64,000 nucleotides of DNA, taken from Acholoe squamosa. Taxonomy: Eukaryota > Annelida > Polychaeta > Phyllodocida > Polynoidae. Below, one piece after another: positions 25,401 through 36,906 of this stretch. A program made the position numbers and the translations under genes. Below the pieces are notes generated by a model. It saw only the letters and a list, made by a program, of their open reading frames with translations. It had not been told where the DNA came from and made no database searches. The DNA is taken from the NCBI GenBank assembly GCA_949317995.1, contig OX439041.1, forward strand, positions 48,221,269 through 48,285,268, given 5' to 3'. The first letter of the stretch is position 1, and each line of letters starts with the position of its first letter.

Positions 25401-26155
25401 TCCACTAGGCATTAACACTAAGCCCTATACTGAGGTAGCCGCGTTGATTATTCTACTAAGGAGATGTTCAGGTAGCTGGGTGTCACAGGTCTCTAATGGT
25501 GATTAGCCTCCTCACTTCAGTCTCTTTAACTCTATACAGGCATCACTTACTCACTACACCCAATACTTGCACTTAATATCTTAGCTTACTGGTACACTTG
25601 TAGCCTTTGACTGGTGAGTCTAAGAAGGGACTGATATAGGTATATGCTCGTAGCTAGTGTTCCAGCATGGCATTATAAAGTCTAGGTATCAAGATTTTAA
25701 TTGGACATGTAGCCAGTGGGCTGGAAAGATGGGTTGGGTGTCGGTCATCTAACTGTTGCTGCCATTGCTAGCACTACCATGTGCATACATTACTGTTACA
25801 ATTGCTTCTCTGCTTACAATAGCTCCAGCAGCAATCTGGACAGTTGTGTTCGTACTGGGGAGGGGGGGGGTAAAATAATGACAAATACAGACTTTAATGT
25901 GATTAATAGAATGCTAGTTGTTGCGGGGTGCACCTGTGTGCCATGTTACTTTACACGTGTACATGAGCCACCTGTACAGGACAGGTGTACACACGGCGTG
26001 TCATGCCGCACACCTGTACTACTTGTCAACCTCCCATGTGGCATTCACAATACACAACAAGGCACATTCCTCATACAACAATTTACAGATAACAGTACTG
26101 GAAGCAGGAGTATATGGTCAACATGCCAGCCACTGATTAACATACCGCACAAAAG

Positions 26156-26191
<36 letters not shown>
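26156..26191. repeat. (ACA)n microsatellite
   Basis: About twelve uninterrupted ACA triplets. Confidence 0.95.
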
Positions 26192-26309
26192 AAACGGATC
26201 ATTTTGATTTAATTTATGAGCATGTATATGCTCTAGGTCATAAATCAATTCATATGGATCCTTGTCAAGAAAAAGATTCAATCAGCTTAAACCCAGAGGG
26301 AATTCTTTT

Positions 26310-26710
26310 ATATAAACCAATATCCCTCTCTCCACCTTCCCGCTTGGCATCCCCAGGTCTGGTTCCTCGCCATATAGTTCTATTAAATCTGCCTGTCCAG
26401 CGTTCAGGTTGTAAATCTCTCAATGGCTTCCCGTCCCTCCATCCCTCCCAATACCCCTTATTGTTGCTCGGCAAATGGCCCCCCCCCCCCGCTCTGCCCT
26501 AATCCTTTCCTCTCAATGCACGTCCCTCCAGTTCGAATTCCTCCAACCCCCCTTCCTTCCCTTTCTGCTTCATTCCCCCGTCCTGATTTCCCTCCCTCAA
26601 TCATGCCCATCCGATTTCCTCCCGATATAGCGTCGGTCATGTCTTTCTTTCCAGTTACAGCCCGTTTCTAGTCACTGTGCCCCCACCCCCCCCCCCGTCC
26701 GCCTGTACTC
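26310..26710. repeat. Pyrimidine-biased stretch
   Basis: About 400 bases in which the + strand is strongly rich in C and T, including C12 at 26479-26490 and C11 at 26686-26696 and many CCTTCC/CCTCCC runs. It is not a tandem repeat. Such tracts can adopt triplex structures, but whether this one does is speculative. Confidence 0.6.
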
Positions 26711-28240
26711 GTGCTGCCTCCGCACTCAGCATCCCCATCTCAAACCTTCGATACGGTAACCATGGTAACGCAGTCGGTGGGGTCCCCTGGCCCTGCCTCA
26801 GTGATGATGCGCGCTAAGCATTCAATGCTGGAGAAGGTGGCGAAGGGATCCTTGTGACTGCTATGGGTAGAAAAACCTGGTTTGCTTCCGAAATGCATCA
26901 TTTCGTGCCCGGTACGCCACATTAGGCTTTGTTCACAGCTGATTGCTCCTGTATAAGTGGTATATAACTCTTAAGTGCAGCACGAAACGCCTTGAAGGGC
27001 CTGGGGCAAGTTGTGATAACATGGGTCTATTGCGCTGCCCTGGTTCAAGTTATTTCTACCCCTCCTGTAGCTGAAGAAATGCGTGTAGGGGAAACTGAGG
27101 CTAAGATCAATCTGGGCTATGACTTCTGTGATGTTCAGTTTCTAAGACAGAGCTCTGACGGGGTTTTATGCATCTGAGATCTGAGATCCCTCTCCGGTGC
27201 TCGGAGCAGGCTGCAGCGCTGAAATATTAAAGACGTTGGTGTGTGTAATCTGCAGGTAGCATGCGGCTACCGGTCACCAAACACACAGCTCATATCTGCT
27301 GTCTCGGCTTATCGTGCCACGACATGCCTCATCATACCTTATCACACAGAACAACGCCTCTCCCCAAACTCACAAACACATCCTTCACTTTGTTTTTGTT
27401 GGACCCCTCCTTTGCTGCACCTTGTAAGATGTGGTACAAATGTATCATGAGGTTGGCTCTGATCTTGATGATAACTGCCAAGTCTTAAGGTATGCCTGGT
27501 GCAAGTTTGTCTTTCATATACCTTAGATTCATATCGTTTGCATCTGTCGGTATAGGCCACTTCAGAAATCGCTGAGGCGAAATAATGATGCTGGCCTTTG
27601 GAGTCTGCCTAGATATACTGCACTGAATACAGTGGGTGATATGACTACATCACATATTCTCTATGGATCACTCTCCCTCTCTATTCTAAGACAGGGAGAG
27701 GTAATGGTATAAAGTCCAATTGTACCGACCTCCTGGCAGATCCTACATTGTGCAACTTTACCCAAATCTGCTAATGAATCCATTGATCAATGAGGGGAAA
27801 ATACTCCTGGCTTAGACTTTCCAGGATCAAAATCTCCAGCGTCAGACTGCTCAGAAAAGTCTCTAGCGGTATTGCTTTATTTAATCACACCTGCTTTACC
27901 TTATACCAGGACCAGTAAGCTACAACAATATTCTGTAATAATCCGCAAGTTTGGTCCTTTTGTCAACCACCATCCGCTCAAAGACGGTCGGTTTCGTTTC
28001 ATGTAGTGTGTAGGACGGATTGTATAGCCGTGTAATTCTGGGATTGGGGCTGAGATGGAAATCCTATTTGTCCTAGGGTATGGACAGTGGGAGGTAGTGG
28101 GGGGGGGGGGTAGGCCGTATTTAGTTCATTATCTCAGGCTGTTTGCACACAAGATATCCTCTCCCCTTCCTAGGTACCAAGCCGTCTTGAATCGGATGCT
28201 CGTGACTGAGCAGGAATTATCAGGCTGTGAAATTATGGGT

Positions 28241-28267
28241 CATATAAACTACCGGGTAGTTTATATG
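28241..28267. other. Perfect 13+1+13 palindrome
   Basis: CATATAAACTACC, a single G, then its exact reverse complement. The hairpin is perfect but short and is not followed by a T-run. Its function is unknown. Confidence 0.8.
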
Positions 28268-29029
28268 GGTATAAATGTGATCGGTGAGTGGTTGGCTCAT
28301 GGTCAGTTTACCGTATCAGGTGACTGGGGGTGGTGGGACAGCCACCACTACCTGTGCTCATTTCATATTCACAGCCGCCACTCACCTGTACACACATGTT
28401 TTTTTTTAAATCTACCACACCCCTTAGATACAAGAATTGATATGTATGAAAAAAAAAATTCTTGAGTTTAGTCAATTAATTAATAGAAGCGGTACTCCGG
28501 TCATGATCCAATAACCTGTTATTTCCATCCTCGTCTTGTCTCTATTGGCCCTGTTCCTCTGGACGCTCGGGGCCCCAGTAGAGGGGCTTCAAAATTTCAT
28601 CACCATCATCTTGTCCCATACCTGCCCATATTGACCCCAGCTCCACCTTGTGTAGAGATGGTGGCACAGATTGCGTGCCCGTCATGTTGTAAGGATGGTA
28701 TCGGGAGGAGGCGGTGGTGAGGACTTCCTCGTTCCAGTCCCGTGTGTAAGAAGAGTCTTGACAGCCACACCCACACCACACCCTGCAATGTGTGCAGTGC
28801 GCACAACTCAGCAATATGCCACACTACATCCCAGTGCCACCACCTCATTAACCTCTAACTGTAGTAGGAAGGGTGTATGATGACAAATTGAATATGAAAT
28901 ACACTATTATTTCAACTAGGACAAACGCATTAAGAAATATTCCTAATATATTGGAGAAGGGGGCACTTACGTGCTTCTTATATTGGGGGAAATCCACAAT
29001 TGTTCAATGTTTAAGATAGAGTCATGATA

Positions 29030-29202
29030 GGCAGTTATAGAGCCATGAGGAAGTGGCAGTGAGTTAGTTATAGAGCCATAAGGAAGTGGCAGTGAGTTAG
29101 CAATCTAAGGCAGTTATAGAGCCATAAGGAAGTGGCAGTGAGTTAGCAATCTAAGGCAGTTATAGAGCCATAAGGAAGTGGCAGTGAGTTAGCAATCTAA
29201 GG
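29030..29202. repeat. 46-bp minisatellite, about 4 copies
   Basis: The unit begins GAGCCATAAGGAAGTGGCAG and ends GGCAGTTATA. The first copy is internally shortened (it lacks the CAATCTAAGGCAG part) and has one substitution. The last copies are identical. Confidence 0.9.
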
Positions 29203-31445
29203 AGCATTGCCGAAGAAAAGGCCGTACTTATTTCACCCCCACTGGAAACACAAAGGGCCTATTCGCGAGGAGAGGACTAAATTAAGCCTTTTTGAATCTG
29301 TTCCAAGTGCTGTTTGTTGGGGTGTATATCCCTGTCTGGTGTTTCTGCTAACACCCCTTAGCCTTGTCTATGTTCTGTTTTCTTCATACCCTTTTTACCC
29401 CCTCCCCCACCACCGAGTGCCTGCCTGGAGATTTCTAGGACATAGTAAATATTCCTAGCGCTCAGTAGGTGGCCACCTAGGCCGGGCGCCACTGGGGCAC
29501 CTCCATTTAGGGGGCACTGAAAAAGTATAAATGCCCTAGCAGATACCCTAGATAGTAACAGGACTGGTGTCCTAAAACCGGTTTATAACCTCGCTACTCC
29601 ACTTACATAGAACTGACAAGGCTGAGATACCTTACATACGTAAAACGTGTCTGACTAAGACTTACATTTTAATCCTTTTACCAGAAGGGTAAATGTATCG
29701 GATTGCAATTCGTTATACAGAAATGGTAACCCCCAGTGGATCTTTAAATTTGATTATGTCCCTCTGTTCCAAAAAGCTTTTATTGTACAGCTTCATTCAA
29801 CTTAGGTCTGGCATGAGGGTAGGCACCATGAATTACAAGCCAAGTCGGTGTGAACTTAGCAAACCAATAACCTGCCTAAGTCAACACCTGAGCAGCTCGT
29901 TATAGCAGGCCCTTATTGCTGCAGGCCGAGTCGGTCCAAGCAAAGAGGTTCTACAACCTCCCTGGTCCAAGCAATGATTGCCTCCCTGCCTCCCAGCTCT
30001 ACCCCAAGTCACATTCCTTATGCCACTGACATTAAACTCAACTGCGTGGACAGGAGGGATATACTCTCGGTCCTAGAACTCTCAGTTAAGACCATTGATG
30101 AAACTAACAATGATTGGTTGGCTTAACATCCATGCCTCTTTCAAATTGCAGTCGCAAGACCATGACCTTAGTCTAAAAATCTGTTAGGTGTCCATAGCCC
30201 AAATGATTTCTTACAGTAACATCAAGCGAATCCATTTGTCATTTGCCAATAATCTTTTCAGTGAAACTGTTAAGAAAATGACGTTTTATTATGAAAATAC
30301 GGCTACTCAAATGTTAAGTGAAAACACATCTGCAATTTTTCGGATAATAACTAATTGGAAGCCACTCCCCAGTGTTAAGGTATCGTTCCACTATTGATGA
30401 TGACGTTACTTCCGGTAATACACTGAGATGCACGGATTTAGGACTTGGAGGGCTGTGATTGGTCTATATTAGAGTTCAAACTCATTGTAAACTTTTATAT
30501 AAAGCATAGATAAAATGTTTAACCTGTTGTGATTCAGAAAATATGGCGTACAAGGGACAGCTCCTATGTCTAGGATCCCGAAATATTTATTTAAAAAAAG
30601 GTTGGAAATAATCACTAATTGTGTGCAGAATAGGCCAAAATGGGGATGGGTTCAAACATATCCTCATACAGGAAAACTGGGTTGGTGAACGACGTCTGAA
30701 TCTGGCACCCAGAAAGGGGTGAAATGTGTCTCTTCATGATTTTGAGTGATTTAGAGTGTTGAAAGGTGAAATTCCACTTTAACGGGTGCATGAGTTACAT
30801 TAAATTATAGTGCAGAATGTTTTGGTGGTCCAATACCTTAAAAGATCCTTGTTAGTGGATGGCGGAGGGAGTTCTGGGGCCCCCTGTGATATTGGATATA
30901 GTGGTGTGCGCGTGTGCATGGCAGTATTGACACAGAGAAGAGACGCTGTATGTGCAGTATGCACAGTCAGGTTGTGATGGCAACCAGTACCGTGTATAAC
31001 ATGTCAATGACACACTGATTTCCTATAGCAGGAAAAACTCTGTGCCTGTTCCCATGTCATAGTTTTGTGGTGTGTGTTCAAGTTATTGAATTGACACGTT
31101 TGTATGTGGTCGTTCTTAATGTATTTCGCTTCCTTGCATGCACGGTGTTGTCACAAAATGTATAGCTCAATCAGAGCTAACCAATTTACGGTACTGTCAA
31201 TACCAATGTATTAGCATGGCTATCACTACAATGTAATATAAAGGAAAAGGCACAAGAGAACCAATATATACATCGTATTTGCACATATCAACTTACTTAA
31301 GTACAATTTTGATGAGTCTCAGTGTGATGTACCCTTGTGGTATTAACTGCCAATACGCCAGTATATAGCTCGAAAGACAATGTAATGCTTTAGCCAAAGG
31401 ATGGATTGCCAGTTAATGACTTGATTAAATATAGGTAGCAAGTAA

Positions 31446-31649
<204 letters not shown>

Positions 31650-31735
31650 TGATTAAATGTTGAAAATAAATGCAGAGATTCAATGAGAAATTTAGTTTGT
31701 CACTTATACTAAAGACGAATCTTTGGATCAAATTT

Positions 31736-31737
<2 letters not shown>

Positions 31738-31803
<66 letters not shown>
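31738..31803. repeat. (GA)n microsatellite
   Basis: About 33 uninterrupted GA units, starting some 160 bp after the exon 4 donor site. Confidence 0.95.
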
Positions 31804-31806
<3 letters not shown>

Positions 31807-34471
31807 AAGAAAAACATGTGCTAGATCTATCTTAAATGGACCTACCGGTACAGTGTATTATCTATGTTGATATTGTATGGAAATCAGATAACAGTGAATA
31901 CTTCATTGGTCAAAATCATGAAAAAAGAAAAATCTAAAAAAACAACACTTGTGGATAATAATATAAAATAACTGCCCAGACATTTAAGTTTATTGTAAAA
32001 CTAGACTGAATGTATTCCTTTTTACCTGGCGTTTCCATACAATGCATTTGGCAAGTTGTATTCAATATTTGGACCCGAAGTGAGGAATGAGAGATGATGT
32101 GAATATTACTGTAGTTTTTAGTAGCATTGTGTACATGTATTTAGCCGTGTGGCGCCAACCATGACATGGAGCAAGAAATAAGGTAAGTACGTCTTTATGT
32201 CACTCAACCTCTTAGAACTGGACAATGACGCCGAAAAACAAAATAGTAACAGTAAAACGTGAAGATGAATTGTATAAGGAAGAAATATTTACACTAAGGA
32301 TGTGGACATTAAATACTTAGTCCAGTACCTATTGTGTGGAATAGTAGTAATTCAATCGGACGTCATCTGTTATTACCAACCGAAGGCTGGCACAAACCAA
32401 GAGTTCATATTAAACAAAGAGGCAGTGGATGCATGTGTTGGCATATAGAGTTCAATTATATTTACCTTTAGAAAGACATTGGGAAAATTATAATAGAAAA
32501 GAAAAGATTTACACCACTATGGGTATAGTGTAAAGTTACTACCGGCAAGAATAGTGTTCTTGTACTGCCTGCCTGCGTGTCTCTGGGGACGGTCGTGTCG
32601 GGACGTGTCAACCCCCTCACCTTACCATACCCTGGAGGAGACGACCATACAGTTCCTCGTCTACTCCTTCTCACGTCTTTTACACACGCCACGGTCAACG
32701 TAACAGCAATGTCAGTTTAGTTTGGTCACCATTCATTGAATCATTGACTGATCAATCACTGGCGCTAGTACTGCTCCCTTTATACTGCAAAGTGTTTTCC
32801 GGTATAGACAAGAAGGCAAAGAGTGGTCTTGTTACTTGTATCGACTTCAAGGGTAATTTCTCAAAAAAAATGGTGCTTGTACTCTCCAGTCTCATAATCT
32901 AAAGCTATTAGCAATAGCCTGGTTGAATGATCGGACCCTGGTCTCCCTCCCCCAGGTGGCATGTTCACACAGGCCCCTGACCACAGTCTGACCTCCGCCC
33001 CACCACCTCCAAACCCTCCAGTCTCCTTCTTCCACCATATTGAATAATACATGTACACAGCGATAAGGAAGGTCAAGATACGTAATGCAGACATGAGGGA
33101 ATCTTGTTTGGCGTAGTGCCGTTTTGTTAGTTATAGCAACAGTGGTTAACACCCATTGACCATATTGTCCATTCTGATGGTACATTCAGTATTTAGCGCA
33201 GAGGTTGTCACCATCATCCTAACGTGGTATTCTAATTATGCCTAGGGAAATCTACATTAGTACAAATCAATCTGTTTAATACGAGGGTATCAGTGTAGAG
33301 GGAGGGTTTCGTAAATTTGGTCACCTGTAGCAAGAATATTATAGTACACTATACTATTCTTGCCTGTATAGCGTTTGTATGGGTTGGTTCACGTAGGTCC
33401 TGCCAGACTTACACAAATATTTGCTAAGTGCAAATAAAGCTAACTCACACACGCAATGTATTTACATCAATATGTATAATACTAGGTCAGAGGCTGCAAC
33501 AACTGGGCCATTGGGTTACTGACAGACGTATGGCAAGGCCTTGTGGCAAATCTCCCCCATCCCACTACCCCGTCCATAGTTAGGTCCTTCTGAGTGTAAG
33601 TGAAGCAGAAGATGGCCTTTGATGACAGCATAGGGCTCTGGCTGAGGATGAGGCAGTATTATATACAGGAAGCTGAATGATATCCATGGCACAGTAACGG
33701 AATGAGATGTAAAAACAACAACACTTAATCTGGTAATTCACTAATGTCTAAGGAAATCTCACTCTGAAATATTAGACCTTTTTACATGTTTGGAGTTGGG
33801 ATCTGATTTGGGCCGCACAAGGTTTTGATATGGGGCGAGAACCTATGTCCATGAAATAGACAACTGGTAATACCACTCCATCCAACTACCATCCCACCCT
33901 CCGTGAAGGAAATTCATTGCTGCGGTAAGGGCTACGCTTTATGCCAAGGTTGTAACCTTGACCGCAGGCTGGACAATGGCGCTTTTGTGATAGGACAGGG
34001 CCTGTCCCTCTCACGACCCATCGGTGTATATTCAGTTTGTCTGATGGCACAATTCCCTTTCTAGAAATTCCTCTTCATATATCATATATTTTAAATTATG
34101 TGTAATCTTGCACCCCCGAGCAGCAGTTCTATATCCGATAACAAGAAGTTTCCACTAAGATCAGAACACATCACTGACTGTGTTTATGTGGCAGTAGTGG
34201 GCAGAACTACGTAGTTCTGTGGGGCTGTGACTTTAACCCTTGTTCAGCCTGGTCAGCGAGTGTTTGATAAATCCATATGCTGACAACCAGCTTAAGAATC
34301 AGACCCGCCTCCAAGTCCCTCACCAACATATCCCACCACGGCCCACATGCAGCTATGAATGATGTATGTGCGACCTCATCACACACTGTCCCACTCTAAT
34401 ACCTCATTCCTCCTACACAGAAAACTGCAAATACATCACATCTTTGAATGTCTGAGTTCCTCGATGGCCCC

Positions 34472-34509
34472 CGGACGTAAAACTAAACAAACAAACAAAC
34501 AAACAAACA
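34472..34509. repeat. Retroelement-type tail, (AAAC)n
   Basis: GGACGTAAAACTAAACAAAC followed by further AAAC units. The same string occurs at 36870-36906 in the same orientation, while the upstream flanks differ. A shared 3' string ending in a short simple repeat is typical of SINE or LINE tails. Confidence 0.6.
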
Positions 34510-36454
34510 TCACATCTTGTCCTACCCGTCCATGTTCTACTCAGTCCTTCCTTACGACCAATAACCGCCATTTTAGGCAGACTTGGATGTCTTATGTATT
34601 GTGCCATAAACCAGACTCCTCAAACAAGTTGATATGTATGCTTAAATATGGTGCCAACAATTTGCAAAGGTCGTTATTAGTTTGCACCTAGGTGAGATAC
34701 TTGTTAGATAGCAATGGTAGCTCAGAAAAAAGGCACTGATCATTATGAAGTAGAATGTATGATCTGTGCGGATTTACATCAATACGTGCCGATTCATATG
34801 GGCGATGTTGAAGAGAATAGACTTACACATTCCTGGCCCCTCCTACACCATTACGCAAGTCTACAGTAATCAGCACTAAGAGCTCTCAGAGTAAATTGTG
34901 ATGGATTTCTTCCCGATCCCCGGTCCCGATTCTCTGAAATGCCCGGAGTCGGAAGCAAGGGTGCAATTTTGGACTGAGGGCTGCTTAGGTGCATAAGCTG
35001 CTGGAACATGTCCAACTGGGGGCTTATATTGAATGAACGGTGGATCGTGAAATGCCAATGCAATGATTCCTGATTGGTGTGGAATCTGTAGGATTAGGGC
35101 AGTGCTGATGGCACCCCATGGTGCATTGATGTCATTGAGGGAAAATGGCTCGCCGAAAAAGGGGAAAAACGCACGTAAATTGCTATGTACAAAGCAAGTT
35201 TTAAGGGTCTAGGTAAAAGAGATGTCCATTGAGAAAGCAAAACTTTTATTGTGGAACAAATTACGTTGGTTATCTGAAGGCTGCCAAGTATAGAAACTGA
35301 AGGAATATCGCTGTTAGTGAAACATGGGGGTAAGCAATAGGATGATATCTGAAAACCTATCCAAGTTAGTACATGTATAGTAGCTATAAACCATGAAATA
35401 TGGGGACAGCTCCCAGCCCAGATGTTTTATGACAGCGGGTGCTCCATACAGTATACTTTATAACTTCCCCTCTGTGAACAACAGGCCTTTGGAGGGTAAT
35501 CTCTAATTGGCACTCAATCTGCAGATCCTCTGGTGACTGAACGAACTGCCCTGGTAGCCTGATGGGTCATGGTGTAACGGGACGAGGCTAGGCACGTCTC
35601 AGGAGGGTTGGCGGACACCGGAGATTGAGGCATCAACAGTAAATGTAAGGAGGGGTGGGTTGATGCCAGGCAGGGGCAGCCTAGAGTGCATCTCAGCGTC
35701 AATTGCCAAGCTGTCATGACACACCTTGTCGGAGCAGAGGATAGAAAATATAATTATGTATACACTGTGTGGTTCTTCTTAACATGTGGGCCATCCAGTA
35801 TCTAGCTATGAACCTGGCCCTATCCTGAGCTCTGAACTGACGCCATACAAGTGAATAGCGTACCCTTAGAATGCTATAATCAGCCATCTTATTGCGTCCT
35901 GGAATGGCAGCAGGTCATGGCCTTAGTGGGACACCCCTATCATGTACCTCATTAAGGAGCTCCAGTCAAAGCACCATGTTGACAAATCCCTCAGCTCAGG
36001 CCTAGTTATTTCAAACTGAAACCCTCACCTATACCCTCTTAATAACTACCACCATGGCCGGGGCGATGGAAGTAAAATGAGTAGGCCCTACTTTCAGTTA
36101 CATTGGTGGGCATAGAACAATTCAGGAGGATATAGCATAAGATATGATTTAAGGTGGCTGGCGGGGATAGGCTAAGAGTAATAAGATTTTCGCCATATCC
36201 TCACCAGATTCCCAAAATGATATGTACTTTTCATATGTGCAAAAATAATGTGGGGGTCCCATGCATATTTTTGAGATTCAATCCTATATAGGATTATAGA
36301 GTGATTTGTCACATAAATCCCCAGATTCATATCCAAAAGTAATAAAATCTTTTCATAACTTCTTTAGCATTTAGATTTTATGCATATCTTTGCAGTAAAT
36401 ACAATATTGACATATGGTCCCATGCATATTTCTTATGTTTTGGGTGATTGAAAT

Positions 36455-36496
36455 AACAAATGTAAAGAAATTTCTAACAAATGTAAAGAAATTTCT
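36455..36496. repeat. 21-bp perfect tandem duplication
   Basis: AACAAATGTAAAGAAATTTC plus T occurs twice head to tail with no differences. Confidence 0.95.
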
Positions 36497-36555
36497 AGAT
36501 TAGTGACATGTAGATTATGTAGCCTCTTCTAGGTGGTTATATACAGCAGTCCTCA

Positions 36556-36609
36556 TGGCTCATGTTTAGGGCTTCTGCCTCACCCTCAGGAGATCCAGGG
36601 TTCAAATCC
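36556..36609 (+). mobile_element. tRNA-derived SINE head (RNA polymerase III promoter)
   Basis: An A-box-like TGGCTCATGTTTAGG at 36556-36570 is followed by the B-box GGTTCAAATCC at 36599-36609, with spacing suitable for a type 2 Pol III promoter. It does not fold as an intact tRNA with a recognisable anticodon arm, so a SINE head is the better call. The (AAAC)n tail at 36870-36906 lies in the same orientation about 260 bp downstream and may be the 3' end of the same element. Confidence 0.6.
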
Positions 36610-36869
36610 AAGCCAAGCCTTTCTGTATTTTGCACATTTTGTTTATCCATAGTGCCAATGTAAAAAAAAGACCCCTGGTGTCCAAATCCTGAACTATCAA
36701 TCTAGCCCTTGGACATGGGAGGGCGAGGGGTAATTGAAATATAAATAAATCCTCACGTAGCTCCTAATAGAGTGATACAGGATAAAAATAAACACTCCTG
36801 AAATGGATTCTGGGTGAATCCTATTGTTCAGTCGGCTAAGTGTTTAAAAGACTTCACACGCTCAGGTCT

Positions 36870-36906
36870 GGACGTAAAACTAAACAAACAAACAAACAAA
36901 CAAACA
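36870..36906. repeat. Retroelement-type tail, (AAAC)n, second copy
   Basis: Same string as at 34472-34509: GGACGTAAAACTAAACAAAC and further AAAC units. It may end the SINE whose head lies at 36556. Confidence 0.6.

Noticed and set aside
25716-26207. 163-residue open frame, the longest on the + strand
   Set aside because: No family resemblance, a poly-Asn tail from an ACA microsatellite, and no supporting splice or promoter context.
26740-26922. Short stretch with protein-like readings on both strands
   Set aside because: The - strand frame (HSSHKDPFATFSSIECLARI region) and the + strand frame (VMMRAKHSMLEKV region) look plausible, but neither matches a family I know, splice sites are weak and both end in stops.
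29030-29202. Regular repeats considered as a CRISPR array, also at 59068-59724
   Set aside because: The units are contiguous tandem repeats with no unique spacers, and the window is animal DNA.
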